A DNA stretch of 17,764 bases from Lachnospiraceae bacterium. GTDB taxonomy: Bacteria > Bacillota > Clostridia > Lachnospirales > Lachnospiraceae. The notes below the pieces were generated by a model. The model ran no database searches. It saw only the letters and a list, made by a program, of their open reading frames with translations, and had not been told where the DNA came from. The position numbers were made by a program, and so were the translations under genes. Shown piece by piece: positions 1 through 7,438 of the stretch. The DNA is taken from contig JAKSRN010000011.1 in the NCBI GenBank assembly GCA_024403585.1, positions 1 to 17,764 on the forward strand, given 5' to 3'. Position 1 is the stretch's first letter. Each line of letters opens with the position of its first letter.

Positions 1-1511
1 TCTGCCTTCATTCCATACAGATGATCCTGCTTTGCCTGAAAACAGATCTTCATACCCACAAGGCAATTGTCCAGGCGAAAACCTTCCTTTCCTTCAGTAT
101 GCCGAATCTCATCTTCCACCAGATCCATTGCAGCTCCGGTCAGTTTCTCTTCTCCCTGTGTTGCAAGGAGAAGACGCAGATACCACTTGTAATCCAGACC
201 GTTTTCACTGCCGTGCTGTTCCAGACTTTCCTCCTGAATATGGGTCAGCATGTTCAAAGACAGCTGCCAGGAAGAGGTGTCCTTGATCAGGGGGATTTTT
301 CCCCCGCTCAGCAATTCTCGGAGATCCAGCACGCTCTCACCAAAGGCCCAGCAGAGCCGCAGCACTTCTGCAACAACGGGTTCCGCCACAGGAAGACCGA
401 TCATGGTACTGACTGTCAGAGCGGCAGCCTGCACTTCCTCCTGTTTTTCCGGATCCTGCAAAAGATAAAGATAATTGGACGCTTCTCTCACTGCCAGAAG
501 ACGGTTCAATACCAGCTTCAGATTTTCAACATCCGTAGGCTTTCTGCCTATGGCATATTCCACCTGGTACTGTACAGCCCCTGATGTGCCCTCTTTTGCA
601 GTGGTAAAATCCGTGAAAGAATCCAGAATGTACTCTCCCAGAAGAACTTTATCCACAATGGAATTCTCTTCCTGAGGAAGAATCCCCATTCCCTGCTGCA
701 GTTCTCTTTTCGTGACACAGTTTTCCACCATGCTGCATTGGGATACCTGTCTGCCTTTGGGAATAACCAGATTCATGATCCCAAGCTTCTGTAATCCCCT
801 GATCAGCTCAATGGGGTTCTCATTCTCCGGTAAAACAGCCGGAGCAGTCGTTTCATCCTGCGCCTCGGAATTTTCCAGCACACAGAAAACAGCATCTGCG
901 ATCTGCCTTAGATCTGCGGCTGACAAGTCCCCGGAAGCCTCCATGGTCTCGTTGTTCCTGACCCCTTCCTTCAGATTGTCATATTCCTGCAGATCAGCTT
1001 CCACATCTATGCTCTTCCTCTGCATCTCCAGCTGTTCCCATTCAGACGAATGGACATTCATCTGTCCCTTCAGATCCTGCATGACAGAAGCCGCCTTTTT
1101 TCCGGATGCAGCCCGAAGGATCTGCTGCCTGAACAAAGCACCCTCCTGATCCGTAAGAAGGGTATAACCTGTCACTTCTCCTCTCTCCGCAGTCAGATGG
1201 GTCAGATTCGAAGGACCCAAAAGATCTCCGCTGTCTCCCAGAAGAAACTCCACCACTTCCTCTGCTTCGGTCTGCAATGCACTCAGCTTCAGCTGTTCTT
1301 TGCTGTACCCTCCGTCAATCGCCAGAATCCCGTATTTGTCCAAGAGGGTACGGTCATACCTGGAAAACAGTGAGAACATTCCCTGCTCTGCCGCACTGGC
1401 AAGAACCACTCTTCCGGCTGCTCTGCGGACAGAGAACAGACCTGCACAGATCAGGGTAAGCAAAACCCCCAGGAGCAGACTGAGATAGAGAGTGATACTG
1501 CCCTTTCTCAT
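1..1511 (-). CDS. DUF5702-like Tad-locus membrane protein (partial, C-terminus off the window)
   Basis: I translated the reverse strand by hand; the frame stays open for about 503 codons from the ATG at 1511 to the window edge, so the C-terminus is missing. The protein starts MRKGSITLYLSLLLGVLLTL, a short basic start followed by one hydrophobic segment (about residues 5-26). The rest is a long soluble, Glu/Gln/Leu-rich region with no catalytic motif I recognise. The N-terminus followed by a 'ASAAEQGMFSLFSRYDRTLLDKYGILAID' type stretch, here summarised, resembles DUF5702 proteins found at the end of Lachnospiraceae Tad loci. The start codon overlaps the pilin stop codon (ATGA), so translation is probably coupled. 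The likely role is a pseudopilin-like or assembly factor with its bulk outside the membrane; this is inferred from position and topology only. Family assignment is from memory of the N-terminal pattern and is moderately secure. Confidence 0.75.
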   Translation of the reverse strand, partial: MRKGSITLYLSLLLGVLLTLICAGLFSVRRAAGRVVLASAAEQGMFSLFSRYDRTLLDKYGILAIDGGYSKEQLKLSALQTEAEEVVEFLLGDSGDLLGPSNLTHLTAERGEVTGYTLLTDQEGALFRQQILRAASGKKAASVMQDLKGQMNVHSSEWEQLEMQRKSIDVEADLQEYDNLKEGVRNNETMEASGDLSAADLRQIADAVFCVLENSEAQDETTAPAVLPENENPIELIRGLQKLGIMNLVIPKGRQVSQCSMVENCVTKRELQQGMGILPQEENSIVDKVLLGEYILDSFTDFTTAKEGTSGAVQYQVEYAIGRKPTDVENLKLVLNRLLAVREASNYLYLLQDPEKQEEVQAAALTVSTMIGLPVAEPVVAEVLRLCWAFGESVLDLRELLSGGKIPLIKDTSSWQLSLNMLTHIQEESLEQHGSENGLDYKWYLRLLLATQGEEKLTGAAMDLVEDEIRHTEGKEGFRLDNCLVGMKICFQAKQDHLYGMKA

Positions 1512-1675
1512 ATAGCCATACTGTTCTGTGTGATCTTATCCAGGATCTGGCTCACTAAATCTTTTAGTCTTCCTGAAAAGATTGCAACCAGTGCAATGAG
1601 CACCACAACGATCAATATGATCTCCACAACCGCCACCGCGTCTTCTTCTCTCCAGAATGCCTGTAATTCTCCCAT
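1508..1675 (-). CDS. Flp1-like type IVb mini-pilin (55 aa)
   Basis: A 55-codon gene with the form expected of the Firmicutes Flp1 pilin family: a short charged leader (MGELQAFWREEDA), a conserved Glu at residue 18, a hydrophobic helix (about residues 19-34) and a short amphipathic tail. If the prepilin peptidase cuts after Ala13, the mature protein starts VAVVE and has Glu at +5, as in type IVb pilins. The -1 residue is then Ala rather than the usual Gly. A good ribosome binding site (GGAAGGAG) lies 7-8 bases before the ATG. The stop codon overlaps the start of the DUF5702-like gene. This is the only gene of the operon preceded by a real spacer (121 bp). It is the probable structural subunit of the pilus whose motor, platform and peptidase are encoded just upstream. 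Confidence 0.85.
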   Translation of the reverse strand: MGELQAFWREEDAVAVVEIILIVVVLIALVAIFSGRLKDLVSQILDKITQNSMAI

Positions 1676-1796
1676 ATTCTGTCTCCTTCCTTTGTTATGT
1701 CTGCAACTGTAAAGCGAACATTCGCATTCCGCTCTGCTTCATGCTCATGAACCCGCAGCTGCTACGCCTGAAAATCTTTTTCTTTCTCAATCACTT
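1676..1796 (-). other. Palindrome-rich spacer before the pilin gene
   Basis: This is the only sizeable gap in an operon whose other junctions overlap or abut. It holds three short perfect palindromes: GCGAA-ca-TTCGC (1714-1725), TTCATG-ct-CATGAA (1738-1751) and GCAGCTGC (1755-1762). None is followed by a T-tract, so none looks like a terminator. They could stabilise or process the mRNA segment carrying the pilin, which is usually needed in excess over the motor proteins. That role is inference. Confidence 0.4.
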
Positions 1797-3086
1797 TTAT
1801 ACGCTTAAAAATGCAGGGATCATGATCATGGCAAGCACGATCATCAGCATCATCCCCATAGGCAAAAGCAGCCTCACAGAAACCTTTTCTCCTTCCTGCC
1901 TTGCCCGCCTCTGCCGGCTTTCAAAGGCCTCCATGGCTTCCTGTTCCAGAAGATGGATCAGTCCTTCCCCACCTTTGGTCATATTCTGCTCCAGCATCAG
2001 CGTCAGTCCTCTGTAAAGAGGTGTATTGCACCTGCTGCCCAGACGCCGGTAAACTTCCGCCTCAGACAGCCCGTTTTCCAACTCCCTGCAGCTGGTGAGG
2101 ATCTCCTGTCCCACCAGACTCTTTTTCTTTTTCGCAAGGAACATTCCTTTTCTTCTGCTTTCTGCTTCCAGACTGGCTTTATAATCTTTCCCGATTCGGT
2201 CCAGCACCATACGCATACTTAATCCTGCGCCAAGCAGCATCTGCATCTTACTGACAAGATCCGGATATTCCTGGTCCAGCATGTCAGACCGTTTCCTTGC
2301 CTCTTCTCTCTGGGCCTGTTGTTTTACCAGTACCAATGCGCCCAGCAACAGCAAGGCCGTACCGATCATAAGGGAGCCGGATGAATCTGACCCCTGATAC
2401 CAGCGGAGCTCCTGATCATCCAGAGAAGAGGGCAGGTGATAAACCGCTTCTCTTCCATCGGAATTCAGCCGTTCCGCCTCTGTCCGGATCCTCTCAGGCA
2501 GATCCCGGACAGCCTTAGAAGGAAAAACTTTTACCCTTCTCTCATAGGCCTCTGTACGATCCTGCAGACTCAGCTCTCCCTTCAGAAGAACCTCTACTCC
2601 TTCTTCAGGAATTCCGGGACCCAGTTGTCCCTCCCAGCTCAGATAGCCAGGGGCATCGGTCTGCCATTCCACATGAATGGCCGGATCGGAATAGGTGTTT
2701 TTAAGCAGGAGAGGATAACAGATCTCCATAAGAGAGGAATTCTCCCCCAGGATCTCCTGATCCAACTCCCCGCAGAAAGCGGTCAGTCTTGCTTCCGCTT
2801 CTTCTTCGCTAAGCTGGACAGAGGGGATCGAAAGAGTGATCTTCTGTTCCGGATCCTGATCCAGCTGAACCTGTAATTCCACCTTTCGTCCGGAACTTCC
2901 CTCTGTACCTTTCTCAATCTCTGTCACCGGGATCCACTCACCGGAAAATCCCCGGAACAGACAATAGATCAGTCCGGAGGCTGCTAAGAAGCCTGCCAGG
3001 ATCGCTCCCTTTCCTGTGATCCGTTTCCTTCTCCACAGAAATACGGCACCAAAAGCTACCGCCAGCACCATCACAATTTCTTTCAT
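1797..3086 (-). CDS. tadC: TadC-like type II secretion F-domain platform protein with extracytoplasmic insert
   Basis: A 429-residue inner-membrane platform protein of the Tad/Flp pilus, paired with TadB. Predicted segments: TM1 about 2-17, TM2 about 28-45, TM3 about 237-254 and TM4 about 403-427. The cytoplasmic T2SSF domain (about 264-395) contains the typical 'LSKMQMLLGAGLSMRMVLDRI'-like pattern, 'RELENGLSEAEVYRRLG' and 'GLIHLLEQEAMEAF'. Positive charges after TM1 and after TM3 place residues 47-236 outside the cytoplasm. That insert of about 190 residues is unusual for TadC, and its middle (about 135-187, with W141, W151 and alternating beta-type hydrophobics) resembles an Ig-like fold. 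The start was set at ATG 3086, behind GAGGTG and just after the tadB stop; an in-frame upstream ATG at 3125 lies inside tadB and is less likely. The TadC call is strong; the fold of the insert is inference. Confidence 0.88.
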   Translation of the reverse strand: MKEIVMVLAVAFGAVFLWRRKRITGKGAILAGFLAASGLIYCLFRGFSGEWIPVTEIEKGTEGSSGRKVELQVQLDQDPEQKITLSIPSVQLSEEEAEARLTAFCGELDQEILGENSSLMEICYPLLLKNTYSDPAIHVEWQTDAPGYLSWEGQLGPGIPEEGVEVLLKGELSLQDRTEAYERRVKVFPSKAVRDLPERIRTEAERLNSDGREAVYHLPSSLDDQELRWYQGSDSSGSLMIGTALLLLGALVLVKQQAQREEARKRSDMLDQEYPDLVSKMQMLLGAGLSMRMVLDRIGKDYKASLEAESRRKGMFLAKKKKSLVGQEILTSCRELENGLSEAEVYRRLGSRCNTPLYRGLTLMLEQNMTKGGEGLIHLLEQEAMEAFESRQRRARQEGEKVSVRLLLPMGMMLMIVLAMIMIPAFLSV

Positions 3087-3087
3087 C

Positions 3088-3852
3088 TCACACCTCAATC
3101 CGAACGATCTTCCGTCCCAGTGCATACGCTGCCAGATAGAAGATCAGTGCCGTCGTCATGATCATGACTCCCATCTGGTTTCCATACAGATGTTCCACGA
3201 AACCTGGAAAAGAAAAGCGCAGATAGAGGATCATGGCCGCAGGCATGAGACTCATGACCGACTGCTCATATTTTTTCGCTGTGATCAAGGTCGCGATTTC
3301 CATCTCTGTTTCCATTCTACGGTTCAGGATTCTCCAGGTATCTCCCAGCACCTTTCCCAGATTTCCGCCGGTTCGCTTTGTAATGCTGATGAGTTCACCG
3401 AAAGACTGCATCTCCTGTATGCCGGATCTGTCACCCAGCTCCATAAAAAGCTTCTCAACCGGAACCCGGTATTCCAGCTGCCGGATCAGCCTCTCCAGTT
3501 CTCTTACCAGGAGATCAGAAGACCCGTAGAGAGCTGTCATATCCCGATAGCCGGATCGCACCGCATTCTCCAGGGAATACCCGGACCGCACTGCCATATG
3601 GACAGCCGTAAGATATTCACCAAAATGCAGCCGAAGATGCTGTCTGTTTTTTTCTACTGCATCCAGATAACGGAGGACCCCGTAGACAAGGGCAACCGGG
3701 ATGGCCAGTGGAACTGCCAGAAGTGACCGATAACATAGCCAGACTGCAAACAAGCCAATTCCCAAACCCATGCAGATGATGCTGCACCAGTCTCTCATCG
3801 GAAGATAATAGATCACAGGAAGCAGCTTTCTTTCTGTCTGTTTTTTCTTCAT
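3088..3852 (-). CDS. tadB: TadB-like type II secretion F-domain platform protein
   Basis: A 254-residue membrane protein of the T2SSF family and the partner of TadC in the inner-membrane platform against which the TadA motor works. Predicted TM helices are at about 22-41, 45-60, 195-212 and 227-245. The cytoplasmic F domain (about 75-190) shows 'GEYLTAVHMAVRSGYSLENAV', 'FGELISITKRTGGNLGKVL' and a trailing 'METEMEIATLITAKKYEQSVM', the usual TadB pattern. The start chosen is ATG 3852, which overlaps the tadA stop in an ATGA and has GGAGAGGAG about 5 bases upstream. An in-frame ATG at 3867 is possible but has a poorer site. It sits between tadA and tadC, the canonical Tad order. No oddity was seen. 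Confidence 0.92.
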   Translation of the reverse strand: MKKKQTERKLLPVIYYLPMRDWCSIICMGLGIGLFAVWLCYRSLLAVPLAIPVALVYGVLRYLDAVEKNRQHLRLHFGEYLTAVHMAVRSGYSLENAVRSGYRDMTALYGSSDLLVRELERLIRQLEYRVPVEKLFMELGDRSGIQEMQSFGELISITKRTGGNLGKVLGDTWRILNRRMETEMEIATLITAKKYEQSVMSLMPAAMILYLRFSFPGFVEHLYGNQMGVMIMTTALIFYLAAYALGRKIVRIEV

Positions 3853-5039
3853 AGACTCCTCTCCCACTTTTCCCGGGATTGGAGTTCTCCGACTTTTTCC
3901 AGCTCCCCCTCCCTGTTGCGGGAGAAGATGGTCGAGATCAGGATCTCATCTCCCTCCATTCCGGTGATCTCAGCAATTTCCTGGATCTGCCGATGTCCCT
4001 CTCCTGTTCGGGACAGGTGAATGAGGATCTCTACGCCGGAAGCGATCTGCCGGCGAATAGCCGGAATGGGGATCTGCAGTCCCATGAGCACCATCATCTC
4101 CAAACGGGCGATCATATCTCTTACACTGTTGGCATGGGCACTTCCCAGACTTCCGCTGTGGCCCGTATTCAGACAGGTCAGAAAATCCGCTGCCTCGGCA
4201 GAACGCACCTCTCCGACGATGATGCGTGAAGGTCTCATTCTGAGTGCGGTTCTGATCAGATCCCGGATGGAGATTTCCTTATTCTCATCCAGATTGGCAC
4301 TCCTGGCCTCCAGCTTAACCAGATTGGCGATCCCCTGGATCTGCAGTTCCGCATTATCTTCAATGGTGATGACCCTCTCCTCCTCCGGAATGTAGGATGA
4401 TAGTGCATTCAGGAATGTTGTCTTTCCTGTGGAGGTTCCTCCTCCCACCAGGATGCTGTATCCTGAGCGGACCAGCCGGCGAAGATATTCTGCTGCCTCT
4501 TCCGTAATCGTTCCCCAGCGAATCATCTGCTCCATGGTAATGGGTTCCTCCGGAAAACGCCGGATCGTCATCACCGGACCATTCAGTGCGATGGGGGGAA
4601 GTACAACATTCACCCTTTCTCCGCCAGGAAGCCTGGCATCCATGATCGGCCTTTGCTCATTGGCAACACGGTTACAGAAAGCTGCAATCTGCTGGATCAC
4701 ATCTTCCAGCCGTTCTCTGGAGGAAAAGCACTTCTCCCAGAGACGGATCCGTCCCTGCCGTTCCACGAAAATCTGTTCATGCCCATTAACCATGATCTCC
4801 GTCACTTCCGGATCCTCCAGCAGCTCCTGGATGATATCCAGACGCCTTACTGAATAGAAGAGGCCTCTGCGCAGTTCTTCTTTTTCATATACTCCCAGCA
4901 GCCAGCTGCGATTCTCAGCCAGGATCAGTTCATCGATCAGATCCAGGATCTCTTCATCAGACAGATCGCCCGCTGTCTCCAGCTGTTCCATGAGTCTGCT
5001 TCTTAAGAGCTCCTGTTGTCTCATCCTTTCTGTCTGCAT
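3849..5039 (-). CDS. tadA: TadA/CpaF secretion motor ATPase
   Basis: A 396-residue hexameric secretion ATPase of the VirB11/CpaF type, cytoplasmic, that powers pilus assembly through TadB/TadC. All key motifs are visible: an N-terminal domain with 'DPEVTEIMVNG' (about 76-86), the RRFPEEPIT linker (160-168), Walker A GGTSTGKT (200-207), an Asp box around 'TIEDNAEL' (225-232), an atypical Walker B 'RIIVGEVR' with Glu277 (272-279) and the His box 'GHSGSLGSAHA' (293-303). The usual 'TGSG' of the P-loop reads 'TSTG', a common CpaF form. The ATG at 5039 has a good GGAAGG site but overlaps tadZ by 19 bases. An alternative ATG at 5024 forms a neat ATGA overlap but has its GA-rich site too close. Length and domain order are normal. 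Confidence 0.95.
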   Translation of the reverse strand: MQTERMRQQELLRSRLMEQLETAGDLSDEEILDLIDELILAENRSWLLGVYEKEELRRGLFYSVRRLDIIQELLEDPEVTEIMVNGHEQIFVERQGRIRLWEKCFSSRERLEDVIQQIAAFCNRVANEQRPIMDARLPGGERVNVVLPPIALNGPVMTIRRFPEEPITMEQMIRWGTITEEAAEYLRRLVRSGYSILVGGGTSTGKTTFLNALSSYIPEEERVITIEDNAELQIQGIANLVKLEARSANLDENKEISIRDLIRTALRMRPSRIIVGEVRSAEAADFLTCLNTGHSGSLGSAHANSVRDMIARLEMMVLMGLQIPIPAIRRQIASGVEILIHLSRTGEGHRQIQEIAEITGMEGDEILISTIFSRNREGELEKVGELQSREKWERSL

Positions 5040-6046
5040 ATGGTTCTTCCTTCCATTCCTTCTTCACGGATCAGTTCTCCCAGTTCCCCTTCTGCCAGTT
5101 CAGCAAAGAAATCTCTTCCTGTCCGGTTGCTTTGTCCCAGTGGAAGTTTGATCTGATGGATCCTCTCCTGTATCTCCTTTCCTGCCTTTTCACCCAGAAA
5201 CCAGAGAAACTGTTCTGTTTTAGCCTGAGACAGGGGATCATTTCTGGTGGGCAGATAGATCACATCACAGGCAGCCAGAATGGTCGCCAGTCCTCTTACT
5301 GCCTCTCCCAGGTCCAGGATCAGCACCTCATAGGGAGTCTGCAGCCGGATCTTTTCAAAGAGCCTGATCCATTCCTCTGCCTGCACATCCTGCAGATCTT
5401 CCGGCGCAAGAACAGGAGGTACATACTCCAGGTTTCTGATCCTTTTAGTGATGCCTCGCATCTTACTCATCAGATCCACCCTCTTTTGCCTGCTGAAATA
5501 GATCAGGTCACTGAGTGTTCTGTCATACTCTTCCGACAGAAAATGCTCAAATCCGGCAAAGGTCTCCATATTCAGATAGAGTACCGACCTGTTTTTTGCC
5601 AGGATCTGTCCCAAAGCCAGCGCAAAAGAAGTTTTTCTGTTGCGTCCTACCGGACTGTAGATTCCTATGATCTCCAGCCCTTCCTCTATTGTGGTAAGCT
5701 CTGTCACTGCTTCCTTTTCTTCACAGAAGGCCAGTGCCTTGCGCAGCAGCTCCTCCGGTGCCTGATATTTGTAGACACAGGGAAGGTCTTTTGCCTCTGT
5801 CGCCTGATCCTCCAGCAGCAACACCGTTTTCCCGGAAGGGATCGCCCTCAGTTCTTCCGACCAGACAGAAGAAGAAACCAGCAATAATTCCGGCGGTGTT
5901 TCCAGAGCGGTACTTTTCAGGACTTCTCCCTGGGTATAAGCCTTCACATCCATGTCGACAAAAGACAGCCTCTTCGCCAGCTCCATAAAACGGAAAGCAA
6001 ACTCCGAATCCGGATCATAGATTGCCAGCAGCTTTTTACCGGTCAT
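5021..6046 (-). CDS. tadZ: TadZ/CpaE-like ATPase, pilus localisation factor
   Basis: A 341-residue protein with an N-terminal receiver-like domain (about 1-110, starting LLAIYDPDSEF) that lacks an obvious phosphorylation set, then a MinD/ParA-type domain (about 125-330). In the family, TadZ/CpaE proteins mark the cell site where the Tad machine assembles. The P-loop region reads SPVGRNRKTS (131-140). It keeps Lys138-Thr139-Ser140 but has Arg and Asn where Gly residues and the ParA signature lysine are expected. The Walker B-like strand is VLILDLG (241-247), and a 'DVIYLPTRND' strand follows, as in MinD proteins. The start codon directly follows the peptidase stop (TGAATG), with GGGGGTG about 9 bases upstream inside that gene. 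The family call is solid; ATP hydrolysis competence is uncertain. Confidence 0.87.
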   Translation of the reverse strand: MTGKKLLAIYDPDSEFAFRFMELAKRLSFVDMDVKAYTQGEVLKSTALETPPELLLVSSSVWSEELRAIPSGKTVLLLEDQATEAKDLPCVYKYQAPEELLRKALAFCEEKEAVTELTTIEEGLEIIGIYSPVGRNRKTSFALALGQILAKNRSVLYLNMETFAGFEHFLSEEYDRTLSDLIYFSRQKRVDLMSKMRGITKRIRNLEYVPPVLAPEDLQDVQAEEWIRLFEKIRLQTPYEVLILDLGEAVRGLATILAACDVIYLPTRNDPLSQAKTEQFLWFLGEKAGKEIQERIHQIKLPLGQSNRTGRDFFAELAEGELGELIREEGMEGRTICRQKG

Positions 6047-6559
6047 TCAGAAAGCACCCCCTTTCCACAGCAGGACTGCCATAAAAACAGGAACTGCAAA
6101 ATGCAGACTGTCCAGCCCGATACTTTTCGTCGGATAGGGAACACGAATCCCTGTTGCTTTGTAGTTGTAAACATAGTGAGCAAAAAAGCGGAATCGCCTG
6201 GACCAGGATCTGTGAACGGTTAAGATCCCGATGGATAGAATTGCGCCTGCAAGAAAAGAGCAGGCCAGTATGGACAGTGAAGCACGGATTCCAAGCATGC
6301 CGCCAAGAACGGACAGAAGCTTGATGTCACCGGCACCCATCATGCGAAAATAAAACAAGATGAATAATAAGATGATCGGAAGCAATGCACCTCCGATGAA
6401 TTGCAGGAAGCTGTAGGGAAAAGGGACTAAGATGAGCATCTTGATCAGCCCTACGGCCCAGCCAAAGATCAGATAACCATTACTGATACGCCCCCGGGTC
6501 AGATCCAGGACCATTGCCCATAGGGCGTAGAGTACAACAACCCATTCCAGAACATTCAT
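6047..6559 (-). CDS. cpaA: A24-type prepilin peptidase (CpaA/TadV-like)
   Basis: A 170-residue polytopic aspartyl protease that would cleave the leader of the Flp1-like pilin at the cytoplasmic face of the membrane. Both catalytic aspartates are visible: Asp19 in 'VLDLTRGRISNG' (family form D-x5-N) and Asp78 in the GAGD motif (75-78) followed by IKL. It is mostly hydrophobic, with about five to six TM helices, and has the short TadV length without the N-methylase domain. The start at ATG 6559 follows a perfect AGGAGG with 9-base spacing. A second in-frame ATG at 6589, behind GGGAGGG, would add ten residues (MDAYVRRSQN) and is a real alternative. The frame stays open further upstream, but that part lies beyond the promoter and against the divergent gene. 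It is the first gene of the Tad operon. Confidence 0.92.
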   Translation of the reverse strand: MNVLEWVVVLYALWAMVLDLTRGRISNGYLIFGWAVGLIKMLILVPFPYSFLQFIGGALLPIILLFILFYFRMMGAGDIKLLSVLGGMLGIRASLSILACSFLAGAILSIGILTVHRSWSRRFRFFAHYVYNYKATGIRVPYPTKSIGLDSLHFAVPVFMAVLLWKGGAF

Positions 6560-6662
6560 GTTTTGACTCCTCCTGACATAAGCATCCATCTTTTCTCCCT
6601 CCCTATGTCTCCACGACAGTCCGGAAGGAGAATGCTTATGCGTGTTCATATTTTGTACTGTG

Positions 6663-6691
6663 ATTATCTCGCAGATTTGTGATAAAGTAAA
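6663..6691 (-). promoter_or_regulatory. Candidate sigma-A promoter of the Tad operon
   Basis: On the minus strand: TTTACT (6691-6686), a 17-base spacer, then GATAAT (6668-6663). Transcription would start near 6656, giving a leader of about 67-97 bases to the two possible peptidase starts. No better promoter is visible upstream of this operon. Assignment is by consensus match only. Confidence 0.6.
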
Positions 6692-6709
6692 ATACACAGG
6701 AGGTACAAT

Positions 6710-7438
6710 ATGCGTACAAATTCCGTACAAAATTCCTACAGACTTTCCGGCAGTGATCTGAAGATCATCGCCTGCCTCTCCATGCTGCTCGATCATACTG
6801 CCTATGTATTTGAATTCTCCGGCCTGGCAGATCTGATCTGCCGTCAGATGATCGGCAGACTGGCATTCCCTATCTTTGCCTTTCTTCTTGTGGAAGGCTT
6901 TCAGCACACGCGAAATTTCAGGAAGTATTTTTCCGGGGTTTTTCTGCTGGCGGTCCTGTCAGAGCTTCCCTGTGATCTGACCATCTCCGAGAATGCAGGG
7001 CTTCTTCACGCATGGCAGAATCAGAATACCCTGTTCACCCTGAGCCTGGGACTCCTCATGCTCTGGGCAATAAAAAAAGCAGAGGAACTCCTGCAGGAGC
7101 GTTCCTCTACTCACTCAATGTTCAATATATATCAGGCACTGGTCATGCTCCCCTTTGCAGCGGCAGCCTATTTTCTCCATCTGGACTACGGCTTTTTTGG
7201 TCCCCTCTGCATCGGAGCCATGTACCTCTTCCGCTTCAGCCCTGGCATGGCTTCTTTCTGGGGCTGCACCGCGCTGAACCTGAATATGCTGTCCATGCCG
7301 GGAGCATTTTTCAGTATGATCCCCATCTCTTTATATGATGGAACCAGGGGAAAACAGAACAAATACGCGTTCTATCTCTTCTATCCCCTGCATCTATTGC
7401 TTTTATACGGTTTAAAACAGATCCTTATGCCCGGTTAA
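6710..7438 (+). CDS. TraX-family integral membrane protein
   Basis: A 242-residue polytopic membrane protein matching the TraX family. Conserved stretches are 'SDLKIIACLSMLLDHTAY' near the N-terminus (about 14-31), 'RQMIGRLAFPIFAFLLVEGF' (about 45-64) followed by HTRN, 'LSELPCDL' and the C-terminal 'YLFYPLHLLLLYGLK'. F-plasmid TraX N-acetylates pilin; in Firmicutes the chromosomal homologues are widespread and their substrate is unknown. An ideal AGGAGG sits 6 bases before the ATG. It is transcribed away from the Tad operon out of a shared 120-150-bp region, which makes a link to pilin modification tempting but unproven. Its 3' end overlaps the convergent tcdA gene by 14 bases. No clear sigma-A promoter was found for it. 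Confidence 0.88.
   Translation: MRTNSVQNSYRLSGSDLKIIACLSMLLDHTAYVFEFSGLADLICRQMIGRLAFPIFAFLLVEGFQHTRNFRKYFSGVFLLAVLSELPCDLTISENAGLLHAWQNQNTLFTLSLGLLMLWAIKKAEELLQERSSTHSMFNIYQALVMLPFAAAAYFLHLDYGFFGPLCIGAMYLFRFSPGMASFWGCTALNLNMLSMPGAFFSMIPISLYDGTRGKQNKYAFYLFYPLHLLLLYGLKQILMPG

Noticed and set aside
1694..1747. A 17-codon minus-strand frame (MSMKQSGMRMFALQLQT) inside the pilin spacer
   Set aside because: No convincing ribosome binding site, and its bases are part of the palindromes; too short to support.
6560..6907. Extension of the prepilin peptidase frame by up to 116 codons upstream
   Set aside because: The extra part runs over the promoter and against the TraX-family gene. It has no recognisable sequence, and two good ribosome binding sites support starts at 6559 or 6589.
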